Shown here piece by piece: positions 1 through 7,188 of a stretch of 64,000 nucleotides of DNA. Numbering within the stretch: position 1 is the first letter of the stretch; each line of letters opens with the position of its first letter. Both the position numbers and the translations under genes were made by a program. The notes beneath the pieces are model-generated. The model had not been told where the DNA came from, ran no database searches, and saw only the letters and a program-made list of their open reading frames with translations. The DNA lies in contig NZ_CP031513.1 in assembly GCF_003522965.1 (NCBI RefSeq), positions 186,001-250,000 of the forward strand, written 5' to 3'. This DNA is from Bombilactobacillus bombi. GTDB lineage: Bacteria > Bacillota > Bacilli > Lactobacillales > Lactobacillaceae.

Positions 1-71
1 AAACGTAATGACTAAATTAGAGCATGGAATATGCAATAGCAACAGATCCAGCAATTCTGTCTGTTAGATAA

Positions 72-719
72 TTAGATTTGACCCTGCCATTCTTGCATAA
101 ACTTTGCTAAAAATTCCTGCATAAAAATTGTTCGTTGCTGAGCTAAATGATATCCAGCAGGTGTATTCATGGTGTCTTGGAGTTGGAATAATTTTTCATA
201 AAAATGATTAATTGTCGTAGTAGGATGCTGACGATATTGAGAATGACTAGTTAACTGGCGAGGCTTAATCTTAGGATCATAAAGAGGCTGATTTTGTTTG
301 CCACCATAAGCAAAAGCCCGTGCAATACCAATTGCTCCTAGAGCATCTAGACGATCAGCATCCTGTACATATTGCCCGATGAGTGGTAATTGATAGTGAT
401 AGGCCAAATTATCCGCAAAAGACATATGGGTAATAGTTGTAAGGACTTGTTCTTGTTCAGATGGAGCACATTCAGCTGTTTGAAGTAATTTGGTAACACG
501 CTTTAATGCTTGGGGTGATGAAGTGACTATTTTTTCATCAATGGTATCGTGCAAATAACTAGCTGCAATTAAAGTGTCATTGGTAGTTGGTTGGTGATCT
601 TTGTTCCACAAATTTTGGGCTAGATGAGCAACTCTTTGCACATGATAAAAATCATGACCACTAGTATCGGCTTTAAGTGTCTGATATGCGTATTGCTTAA
701 TTATATTTAGTTTGATAAT
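72..719 (-). CDS. HD-domain phosphohydrolase, apparent ATT start
   Basis: This is a metal-dependent HD-superfamily hydrolase of the YedJ/YpgQ type; its substrate is unknown, probably a nucleotide or other phosphorylated compound in the cytosol. The reading frame holds GHDFYHV (about residues 21-27), the first HD metal-binding motif, then LHD near residue 57 and DADRLDALG further on. The only conventional start in frame is GTG at 641, and it would cut off the first HD motif. An in-frame TGA at 725-723 rules out anything further upstream. GAGGTGA at 729-723 is ideally spaced for ATT at 719 (or ATC at 716), so I place the start there, giving 215 residues. A sequence error is the alternative. Nothing could be identified in bases 1-71. 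Confidence 0.75.
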   Translation of the reverse strand: MIKLNIIKQYAYQTLKADTSGHDFYHVQRVAHLAQNLWNKDHQPTTNDTLIAASYLHDTIDEKIVTSSPQALKRVTKLLQTAECAPSEQEQVLTTITHMSFADNLAYHYQLPLIGQYVQDADRLDALGAIGIARAFAYGGKQNQPLYDPKIKPRQLTSHSQYRQHPTTTINHFYEKLFQLQDTMNTPAGYHLAQQRTIFMQEFLAKFMQEWQGQI

Positions 720-737
720 CTTTCACCTCACAATTAT

Positions 738-764
738 TATATCAAATCAAAAGTTTGTTATAAT
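738..764. promoter_or_regulatory. Divergent promoter region, two -10 boxes
   Basis: A TATAAT lies on the plus strand at 759-764, in front of the YbjQ gene, and another on the minus strand at 743-738, in front of the HD gene. Neither has a convincing -35 box, so this is only a likely divergent promoter region. Confidence 0.35.
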
Positions 765-792
765 GAATTAAGAGTATTAAAGGAGCAACTTT

Positions 793-1128
793 ATGGCTGC
801 ACAAACAATTTTAGTTACTACTACCGAAAAAATTCCAGGCAAAAATTATGAAGTTATTGGCGAAGTATTTGGCTTAACCACTCAGTCTAAAAACATGATT
901 AGTGATTTTGGAGCTGGTTTAAAAAGTGTTGTTGGTGGTGAAATTAAAGCCTATACGAAAATGTTACATGAATCTCGAGATAAGGCCATATCGCGTTTGC
1001 GCCAAGCTGCCCAAGATCAAGGCGCAGATGCTGTAGTAATGATGCGTTTTGATTCAGGTTCGATAGGCAATGACATGCAATCTGTGGTTGCCTATGGAAC
1101 TGCAGTGCGTTTTATTGATGAGTTTTAA
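793..1128 (+). CDS. YbjQ/UPF0145 family protein
   Basis: This is a small (111 residue) soluble protein of the YbjQ/UPF0145 family, sometimes called heavy-metal-binding; the real role is not established. The family pattern is clear: an opening beta strand with [19 protein letters not shown], a central [14 protein letters not shown] helix, and the closing [11 protein letters not shown] and [10 protein letters not shown]. Family members form pentameric rings and the length is normal. AAAGGAG at 780-786 sets the ATG. The zinc-ribbon gene follows after 16 bp with its own ribosome binding site, and the two-component genes after that, so all four may share one transcript. Confidence 0.85.
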   Translation: MAAQTILVTTTEKIPGKNYEVIGEVFGLTTQSKNMISDFGAGLKSVVGGEIKAYTKMLHESRDKAISRLRQAAQDQGADAVVMMRFDSGSIGNDMQSVVAYGTAVRFIDEF

Positions 1129-1144
1129 ATAAGAGGAGCAAAAG

Positions 1145-1648
1145 ATGCAAAATAACGTTGTTTGTCCAAATTGTGGTAATTATGTTGCTGCTGAGGCCAC
1201 TACTTGTCCATATTGTGGTGTTGCATTAATGAACACTAACTATGGTTATTATGATAATAATCAGACACAATCAACAAATATGACTTCCAATAATTTTCCA
1301 AAGGAAACTATTCCAGATTCCACTCCAGATATAAGTCAAAATAGCACTACTCAAAATGATTACGTCTTAGAGCCGTTATCTTTAGCAGGGATGTTAACAG
1401 GCTTGCTTTCGCTAATTGTTCAATTTGGTGGACTCACAGGAGGGATTGCCATTGTTCTTTCCGCTTTAGCCTTGAATAAACGAGTTCAAAGAAAAAACAA
1501 GGCCTTAGCAATCGCGGGAATTTTATTAGGAATTATTAGTATCATTTGTTTTATTGTCGAATTAATGTATTTGAGACATACACTTGATTCAACAATGCAT
1601 CTATTAAGTAGTCTGCGAGGGTTAATTCAACAATTGACCAATCATTAG
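1145..1648 (+). CDS. Zinc-ribbon membrane protein (DUF4190-like)
   Basis: This 167-residue protein has three parts. An N-terminal zinc ribbon carries two CxxC knuckles (C7/C10 and C21/C24). A polar linker of about 50 residues, rich in Asn, Thr and Ser, follows. The C-terminal half has two hydrophobic segments (about 77-107 and 120-142) around a basic VQRKNKALA loop, as in DUF4190 proteins. It is probably a membrane protein with a cytosolic zinc finger. No function is established. It sits between YbjQ and a Bce-type two-component system, close enough (8 bp from its stop to the overlapping GTG, 17 bp to the start I prefer) to be co-transcribed, so a link to envelope stress is possible but unproven. 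Confidence 0.7.
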   Translation: MQNNVVCPNCGNYVAAEATTCPYCGVALMNTNYGYYDNNQTQSTNMTSNNFPKETIPDSTPDISQNSTTQNDYVLEPLSLAGMLTGLLSLIVQFGGLTGGIAIVLSALALNKRVQRKNKALAIAGILLGIISIICFIVELMYLRHTLDSTMHLLSSLRGLIQQLTNH

Positions 1649-1665
1649 ACTTTGAGGTGGCAAAA

Positions 1666-2337
1666 GTGAATCGAATTTTACTGATTGAAGATAATGCTGA
1701 TATTTTACAAGCGATGCAATTAGCATTATCTAAGTGGCAATATCAAAGTTTTGTCATCCAAGATTGGCAACAAGTAGGGATAGAATGTCAGCAAATAAAT
1801 CCAGATTTAATTGTCATGGATATTACATTACCAATGTTTGATGGCTTTTATTGGACTAAGCAGATTCGCACTTTTTCACAAGTGCCGATTATTTTTGTTT
1901 CTGCAGCCCAAATGGATCCCAATGCAGTCCGGGCAATTGCTAGTGGAGCAGATGATTATTTAGTTAAACCCTTTTCGATGGATGTATTTATCTCTAAGAT
2001 TCAAGCTATTTTGCGCCGAACACAACAATCTTTGCAAGAAGAGCTAACTTTTCAAAACTATCATCTTAATATGTTAACTAATGAATTACGCTACCAGCAA
2101 ACAATTATTAAGTTATCCCCAACAGAAGGCTTAATTTTAAAATTATTTTTTTTGCAACCCAATCAAACTTTATCTAAAGAAGATTTACGGCAAAAAATTT
2201 GGCAAAGTGGAGAATTTATCGATGATGCAGTATTAAATGTGAATATTAGTCGTTTACGCCAAAAAATTGCACCGGTACATTTAAAAGAGCACTTGATTAC
2301 GGAACGCGGTCGTGGTTATCGATTGGAGACGCAATGA
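1666..2337 (+). CDS. BceR-type response regulator
   Basis: This is an OmpR/PhoB-family response regulator (223 residues) and would be the DNA-binding partner of the kinase that overlaps it. The receiver domain has the acidic pair in IEDNAD, the phospho-acceptor Asp in LIVMDITLP (near residue 50) and the conserved Lys in YLVKPFS. The C-terminal winged helix includes LSPTEGLILKL and NVNISRLRQKI. GTG at 1657 is in frame but overlaps the ribosome binding site GAGGTGG (1654-1660). GTG at 1666 has proper spacing and begins MNRILLIEDN, so it is preferred. The likely target is the ABC transporter operon promoter just downstream. A paralogue lies at 63319. Confidence 0.88.
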   Translation: MNRILLIEDNADILQAMQLALSKWQYQSFVIQDWQQVGIECQQINPDLIVMDITLPMFDGFYWTKQIRTFSQVPIIFVSAAQMDPNAVRAIASGADDYLVKPFSMDVFISKIQAILRRTQQSLQEELTFQNYHLNMLTNELRYQQTIIKLSPTEGLILKLFFLQPNQTLSKEDLRQKIWQSGEFIDDAVLNVNISRLRQKIAPVHLKEHLITERGRGYRLETQ

Positions 2338-3305
2338 GTTATTGGCAAATCGTTATTAAACAATGGCCTTTAGGTTTAGGTTATGTGCTTTTAGTCGGTT
2401 TTTTAGGTGGTATTTTTGGATTATATGATGTCTCTTGGAATATTTTAATTGATATTGTGCGTTATACTTGGTTTATTGTGGTAGCGGTAATTTTGCTGCG
2501 AGCATCTTATCAAAAACATCAAATTCAACAATTAAACCAATTACGCATTCAAAAATCTATGCCACGGCAAAATTTTAATAATCCGGTTTTACAAGCTTAT
2601 AGTCAAACTTTGCATGAAGTTCAACAAGAATATCTGAACTCCCAACAGCATCTAGAGCAACAACAGTTAGAACAACAAAATTATTTGCTAACTTGGAGCC
2701 ACGAAATGAAAACCCCATTGATGGCTTTAATGTCTTTGGCTGATAGTCAAACTTTAATTCCGAGTGCTCAAGTACAACAGCAAATCGTTCTAATTCAAAA
2801 TAAAATCGATTTGTTGCTCAATTATGAGCGCTTAGCTGACTTCAATCATGATTTGAATTTTGAATGGGTTCAACTTCAAGCATTGGTAACACCTATTATT
2901 CAAAAATATGCCATCTTTTTTGCCAATAAACATCTACGTTTACAAAATTTTATTGGTGAAATTAAATTATTAACTGATGCTAAGTGGTTGACGGTGGTTT
3001 TGGAGCAGATAATTTTTAATGCAATTAAATATTCACAACCACAACAGCAAATTACAATCAAAGTATTGAAAAATCAGCTGCTTATTCAAGATGAGGGCAT
3101 AGGTATTGCAAGTTCGGATTTGCCCAGAGTGTTTGAACCAGGATTTACAGGACACAATGGTCGTGAACAACAGATTGCAACTGGAATGGGGCTGTATATT
3201 GCTCATCAGATTTGTCAACATTTAGAAATACAATTAACAATTGCCTCGCAAAAAGGCAGAGGTACTACAGTAAAATTAACTTTTCCCCATAATCATGTGC
3301 GTTAA
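2334..3305 (+). CDS. BceS-type intramembrane-sensing histidine kinase
   Basis: This is a 323-residue sensor kinase. Two transmembrane helices (about 12-30 and 38-57) are joined by a very short loop with no extracellular sensor domain. That is the hallmark of Bce-type kinases, which sense antimicrobial peptides through a partner ABC transporter. The H box is TWSHEMKTPL with His123. The N box is IIFNAIKYS, and the ATP lid region has DEGIGI and GMGLYIA. The start overlaps the regulator stop (ATGA), which indicates translational coupling. An ABC ATPase and permease follow after 87 bp, completing the usual Bce module. Its signal would depend on the permease, which here appears broken. Confidence 0.88.
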   Translation: MSYWQIVIKQWPLGLGYVLLVGFLGGIFGLYDVSWNILIDIVRYTWFIVVAVILLRASYQKHQIQQLNQLRIQKSMPRQNFNNPVLQAYSQTLHEVQQEYLNSQQHLEQQQLEQQNYLLTWSHEMKTPLMALMSLADSQTLIPSAQVQQQIVLIQNKIDLLLNYERLADFNHDLNFEWVQLQALVTPIIQKYAIFFANKHLRLQNFIGEIKLLTDAKWLTVVLEQIIFNAIKYSQPQQQITIKVLKNQLLIQDEGIGIASSDLPRVFEPGFTGHNGREQQIATGMGLYIAHQICQHLEIQLTIASQKGRGTTVKLTFPHNHVR

Positions 3306-3313
3306 TAACAAAT

Positions 3314-3370
3314 TGTAAGATTCCTAACTAGACTGTAACTGTTATCTAGTTAGGAATTTTTTTATACTAG
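3314..3370 (+). promoter_or_regulatory. Promoter/operator of the bceAB-like genes
   Basis: A -10 box TATACT sits at 3363-3368 with no good -35 box, which fits an activator-dependent promoter. Upstream are two TGTAA elements (3314-3318 and 3334-3338) 20 bp apart on the same face of the helix, and a perfect 13-bp inverted repeat (3320-3332 with 3345-3357). One or both could bind the response regulator. Confidence 0.45.
3320..3363 (+). terminator. Hairpin with T tract after the kinase gene
   Basis: The arms 3320-3332 and 3345-3357 are perfectly complementary (13 bp, 12-nt loop) and are followed by seven T. It may terminate the two-component transcript. It also overlaps the probable transporter promoter, so an operator role is an alternative. 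Confidence 0.55.
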
Positions 3371-3392
3371 GATTAACAAAGGGGGAAGAAGA

Positions 3393-4151
3393 ATGAGTTT
3401 ATTAACTTTAAGACATATACGGCGGGCTTTTGTTAGTGGTAAAAATAATCAAATAATGGCGTTGAAAGATATTTCCATGGAAGTTGAAACGGGAGATTAT
3501 GTAGCTATTATGGGAGAATCAGGCGCTGGTAAAACGACTTTATTAAACATTATCGCTACTTTAGATCAAGCTTCCAGTGGCACTATTATCCTTAATAATA
3601 AAGATTTAAGTCAGCTTTCAGAAAAGAAAGCGGCGAAGTTTCGTCGCCAACACTTAGGATTTGTTTTTCAAAATTTTAATTTATTAGATACGTTTAGTAA
3701 TCAAGATAATATTTTTTTACCATTAGTTTTAGATCGGCAGCCTTTAGAAATTATGCAGCAACGATTAATACCTTTAGCTCAGCAATTAGAGATTAATGAT
3801 ATTTTAAATCGATATCCTTATGAAATTTCTGGTGGTCAACGACAACGAATTGCTGCTGCGCGAGCTTTAATCACTCATCCACAATTGTTATTAGCAGATG
3901 AACCTACAGGAGCTTTAGATTCGCAAAACTCACAACGGCTGCTACAAGTTTTTGACCAAATTAATCAGGCAGGTCAGACCATTTTAATGGTAACCCATAG
4001 TGCTGCCACGGCTGCCCATTCTCGAAGGACCTTATTTATCAAAGACGGCATTATTTATCATGAATTGTTTCGAGGAAAACAAAGTGAAGCAGACTATTTG
4101 CGTAATATTAATAATAGCTTATCAGCTTTAATGACTACTGGAGGTGAATAG
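3393..4151 (+). CDS. BceA-like ABC transporter ATP-binding protein
   Basis: This 252-residue ATPase powers a Bce/MacB-type transporter that normally frees cell-wall targets from antimicrobial peptides such as bacitracin and also drives signalling. Walker A is GESGAGKTT (41-49), the Q loop is in FVFQNFNLLD, the signature is ISGGQRQRIAAARAL, and Walker B is LLLADEPTGALD, followed by the switch His in MVTHSA. GGGGGA at 3380-3385 precedes the ATG. The 3' end carries the GGAGGTG ribosome binding site of the permease gene, so the two are tightly coupled. Resistance versus pure sensing cannot be told from sequence. Confidence 0.9.
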   Translation: MSLLTLRHIRRAFVSGKNNQIMALKDISMEVETGDYVAIMGESGAGKTTLLNIIATLDQASSGTIILNNKDLSQLSEKKAAKFRRQHLGFVFQNFNLLDTFSNQDNIFLPLVLDRQPLEIMQQRLIPLAQQLEINDILNRYPYEISGGQRQRIAAARALITHPQLLLADEPTGALDSQNSQRLLQVFDQINQAGQTILMVTHSAATAAHSRRTLFIKDGIIYHELFRGKQSEADYLRNINNSLSALMTTGGE

Positions 4152-4152
4152 G

Positions 4153-4338
4153 ATGATTCATTATCGATTAGCTTGGAGCAGCTTGAAGCGAAATAAACAA
4201 CAATATGGATTATTTGTTTTTGCGAGTGCTATCTTAGTTGCTTTGAATTTTATTTTTCTAGCTCTTATAGCAAACACTTCATTGAAAAATGCTAATGGTG
4301 GCAATTATATTGTAATTTATATTTACGCTTTGTTTTAA
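4153..4338 (+). pseudogene. BceB-like permease, N-terminal fragment
   Basis: This 61-residue fragment matches the start of a Bce-type permease: a basic cytosolic beginning (HYRLAWSSLKRNKQQYG), the first transmembrane helix, then SLKNANGGNYIV, which in full-length relatives leads straight into helix 2. Here the frame ends at TAA 4336-4338. The rest of the protein continues in another frame. ATG 4153 is chosen because GGAGGTG (4140-4146) lies 6 bp upstream; the earlier in-frame GTG overlaps that site. Overlapping frames between 4296 and 4338 show that a one-base insertion or two-base deletion after GGNYIV would explain the break. Confidence 0.7.
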
Positions 4339-6050
4339 TGTTATCAGTGATTTTTATGTTTTATGTGGATAGTTTTATTATGAAACAACGCAATCAAGAA
4401 CTAGGATTGTTTAATATTTTGGGCTTAACTCGTTCAGATTTACGACTCATTATCATAATTGAAGATATTCTTTTATATTTAGGCACTATAATCTTGGGTT
4501 TATTGATGGGAGTAAGCTTTTTAAAATTAGCTTTTCTTTCGCTACAAAAATTAATGCAAACACAAAATTTGCATGAGCAATTTTCTAGACAACCGTTTTT
4601 GCAAGTGATTGGTATTTTTGCTCTCTTCTTTATATTAATTTTAATTTACAATTTATTTCGTTTACGTAAAGTTAAGCCAATTGATTTATGGGGTCAAGCA
4701 GCACAAGGTGAGCGCCAACCAAAGAATCATTGGATATTAGCAATATTAGGCGTATTGACTTTGGCGGCTGGATATTTCATTGCAGTGACTGTCAAGCCTA
4801 GAATAACAAGTTTTACGCAATTTACACTGGCTGTCATTTTAGTGGTAATTGGCACATATTTTGTCTTTATTGCTGCTAGTATTAGCATGTTACAATTTTT
4901 AAAAAATCGAAAACAATTTTATTATCAACCTAATCATTTTATTTCGATTTCGGGGATGTTTAATCGAATGAAACAAAATGGTGCTGGTCTGGCTTCTATT
5001 TGTTTATTGTGCACGACAATATTGGTTACAATGATTGCTACTATTAGCATTTATCAAGGTGGTCAAGATGTTTTAAATTCATGGAATCCTTATGATATTA
5101 TGATGACTACTAAACAACCTTTAACAGTTCAAAATCAACAAACGATTAAGAGCTTAGCTAAGACTAATCAAATTCGGCTTGGACAGCAGCAACAAATGGC
5201 AATGACTGAACCGACAATGGGGAATCTAACTAAACAGAAATTTCAAAAAACGGATCTGAGTACTAGTACTTGCACTTTATCAACACTCACAATTAAAGAC
5301 TACAATCGGATTCAACACCAACATGTGCGTTTAAAGGCCAATGAATTATTAATCGTTAGTTCTAATAATAGTTATCAAGCCTCGAAAATTTTAATTAAGG
5401 GACATCAATATCAGATAAGACCTGTTTCTTCATTCAAGTTATACTTTAATTATGAACGGACAATTTTAAAGCCGATTTTTATTATTGCTGCAAATCAAAA
5501 AATTGCGCAACAAATTAATCCACAACCTTGGATTTTTGTTAATGGAATCAATATTACAGGTCAGCATCAAAAACAATTTGTGCAACAATTACAAAGCACT
5601 TTTAAGTTAGATGAGAGTTTTAGTTCGCGCTCACAATTGAAAGAAAGTTTTAATAATCTATTTGGTGGTTTTCTCTTTTTAAGCATTATTGCTTGTATAT
5701 CGATGCTATTAGTCACAGTACTAATGATTTATTATAAACAAGTCGCTGAAGGTTATGCAGATCGTGAACGTTTTCAAACTATGCAGCAAGTGGGATTAAG
5801 TAAGCAAGAAACTCGGCAGGCGATTCATAGTCAAGTTTTGCTAGTGTTCATGTTACCGATTATTGGTGCAACGGTAAATATTGCCTTTGCCCTGCCAGCT
5901 ATCAGTAGTATTTTAAAACAACTAAGTTTGTATAATGATCAATTAGTTATTTATGTTGCACTGTCGACTTTAGGAATTATGTTATTAGCCTACTTGGCTA
6001 TTTATGGCTTAACCACTAAAGTATATGAGCGTTTAGTTCATGCTTACTAA
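4338..6050 (+). pseudogene. BceB-like permease, main fragment
   Basis: This 570-residue reading frame holds the rest of the permease: helices 2-4 (FMFYVDSFIMKQRNQELGLFNILGL is the typical cytosolic coupling region), further membrane helices, a large extracellular domain of roughly 200 residues (about 240-440), and two or three C-terminal helices, all as in BceB. Its ATG overlaps the stop of the upstream fragment (TAATG), so termination-reinitiation could make it as a separate polypeptide. No canonical slippery heptamer is visible. It has no internal stops, so the mutation is recent, the two-piece protein works, or it is a sequencing error. The frame is open from 4296. Confidence 0.7.
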
Positions 6051-6062
6051 TTGCTCAAAATT

Positions 6063-6107
6063 AAAGAATTAAACTCAGCAGGGATTGCTAGAGAGTAATT
6101 CTTTTTT
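6063..6107 (+). terminator. Terminator of the Bce-type operon
   Basis: AAAGAATTA (6063-6071) pairs with TAATTCTTT (6096-6104) and is followed by more T. The loop is long (24 nt) and the stem is AT-rich, so this is a moderate call. Confidence 0.55.
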
Positions 6108-6293
6108 ATTTACAAAGATTTGCTTATTATATCCAGATTACTTGTTTATTAAAATAGCTAGTTGATTTGATTATTTATATTAATAATTTGACTCTCAGAT
6201 AATTTAGTTCGGAATCGGATGATTACTTTTTTTAACATAATTAGCATACTGAGAATCTTTGTTAGGAAAATTAAGAACAGTGGCTTATCCTAT

Positions 6294-6307
6294 CTATATA
6301 GGAGGTG
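6294..6307 (+). promoter_or_regulatory. Small hairpin overlapping a ribosome binding site
   Basis: CCTAT and ATAGG flank a four-base loop, and the 3' arm enters the GGAGGTG (6301-6307) of the membrane-tailed XRE gene. It could dampen translation. Confidence 0.3.
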
Positions 6308-6312
6308 CGGTA

Positions 6313-6897
6313 ATGATTTTTGGTCAACGTTTACAGAAAAAACGGCAATCATTACATTTAACTCAAGTTGAAGTGGCTCAGCAATTGCATGTTAGTCAAC
6401 AAACTATTTCTAGTTGGGAGCAGGGCAAAAGTTATCCCGATATTGATAGTTTAATTAAGTTGAGCGATTTTTATCAAATTTCTTTAGATGTTTTGCTTAA
6501 AGAAGATGTCGGAGTGAAAGAATCAATCAAAAAGAATGAAGTTTTCCATTTTTTAAAACCATTATTATATAGTATGTTATTGCTTAACTTATTTTTGCTA
6601 GTAATCTTAATTTTACATCTTTATCAACATGAATATCTTATGACGATTTATTTGATTTTGACAATTGTTTTAATTGTTAATTCAGTAAGTCTTATTTATC
6701 TCGCAGCTTTTATTAAAGATAAAATCCGCAAAAAGGCAAACTCCACTCATAAAAAACAACTATTACTAGTAATTGCTTGCTGGGGTGGTTTAGTAGTAAT
6801 GTTTTTATTTTTAAAATCTTATTTATATGCAGGTATTTCTACTGGGATTGCGCTTGGCGTCATATTAGTTGAGTATTTGCAACAACGATATTTTTGA
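6313..6897 (+). CDS. XRE-family regulator with membrane tail
   Basis: The first 65 residues or so form a Cro/CI-type helix-turn-helix (RLQKKRQSLHLTQVEVAQQL, then VSQQTISSWEQGKSYPDIDSLIKL). The remaining part of the 194 residues has about four hydrophobic helices in two pairs, separated by a basic FIKDKIRKKANSTHKKQ loop. This layout fits a membrane-tethered repressor that may respond to envelope conditions; the ligand and targets are unknown. ATG 6313 is chosen because GGAGGTG lies 5 bp upstream; an earlier in-frame TTG at 6259 has no such site. It stands alone between a terminator and a stretch of unexplained DNA. Confidence 0.75.
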   Translation: MIFGQRLQKKRQSLHLTQVEVAQQLHVSQQTISSWEQGKSYPDIDSLIKLSDFYQISLDVLLKEDVGVKESIKKNEVFHFLKPLLYSMLLLNLFLLVILILHLYQHEYLMTIYLILTIVLIVNSVSLIYLAAFIKDKIRKKANSTHKKQLLLVIACWGGLVVMFLFLKSYLYAGISTGIALGVILVEYLQQRYF

Positions 6898-6899
6898 AC

Positions 6900-7112
6900 T
6901 GTAAATATTATAGCGGATATTCAGGTGTACAACTTTGGAGCAATGCAAGCTCTAGATAAAGTTAGATTTACCATCCATATCAGACAAATGGCTGTTATAT
7001 TATTAAAATTTATTAGAGTGTAATGTTGCCAACTGGTGATACGAGTTTGGGCAAAAGCTTAAACACAAGGCATCAGGCGATATTTGAAGCGACCATCAGA
7101 GGTCGCTTTTTA
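6900..7112 (+). ncRNA. Candidate structured RNA or leader, unassigned
   Basis: No protein gene is visible between 6898 and 7146. The stretch contains several complementary segments: AACTTT (6931-6936) with AAAGTT (6958-6963) around an inner AGC/GCT pair; TTGCC...AACT (7025-7033) with AGTT...GGCAA (7045-7054); and GCTT near 7057 with AAGC near 7087. It ends in a GC-rich hairpin with a T tract. It does not match a riboswitch class I can name. It could be a small RNA such as 6S-like RNA, a leader for the exporter gene, or decayed sequence. Confidence 0.25.
7087..7112 (+). terminator. Rho-independent terminator
   Basis: AAGCGACC (7087-7094) pairs perfectly with GGTCGCTT (7101-7108), followed by TTTT. 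It ends the unexplained stretch and lies before the ThrE-like gene, so it terminates or attenuates a transcript that starts upstream. Confidence 0.75.
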
Positions 7113-7188
7113 ATTATTTTGAAATTTATTCTCAATTAATGCTAAGATGATTGTTAGACATTATTTATCAAAGGAAGTTTTATTTGTT

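Noticed and set aside
1-71. A gene end or short reading frame at the left edge
   Set aside because: Only a 19-codon frame from ATG at 8 is present, without a ribosome binding site or recognisable content.
4330-4340. Programmed -1 frameshift joining the two permease parts
   Set aside because: No X XXY YYZ heptamer in the right frame and no strong downstream structure; a mutation or reinitiation at TAATG is simpler.
6901-7080. SRP RNA, tmRNA or RNase P RNA in the gene-free stretch
   Set aside because: None of their conserved sequences (for example GGTCCGGAAGGAAGCAGC for SRP RNA) is present, and the size does not fit RNase P RNA.
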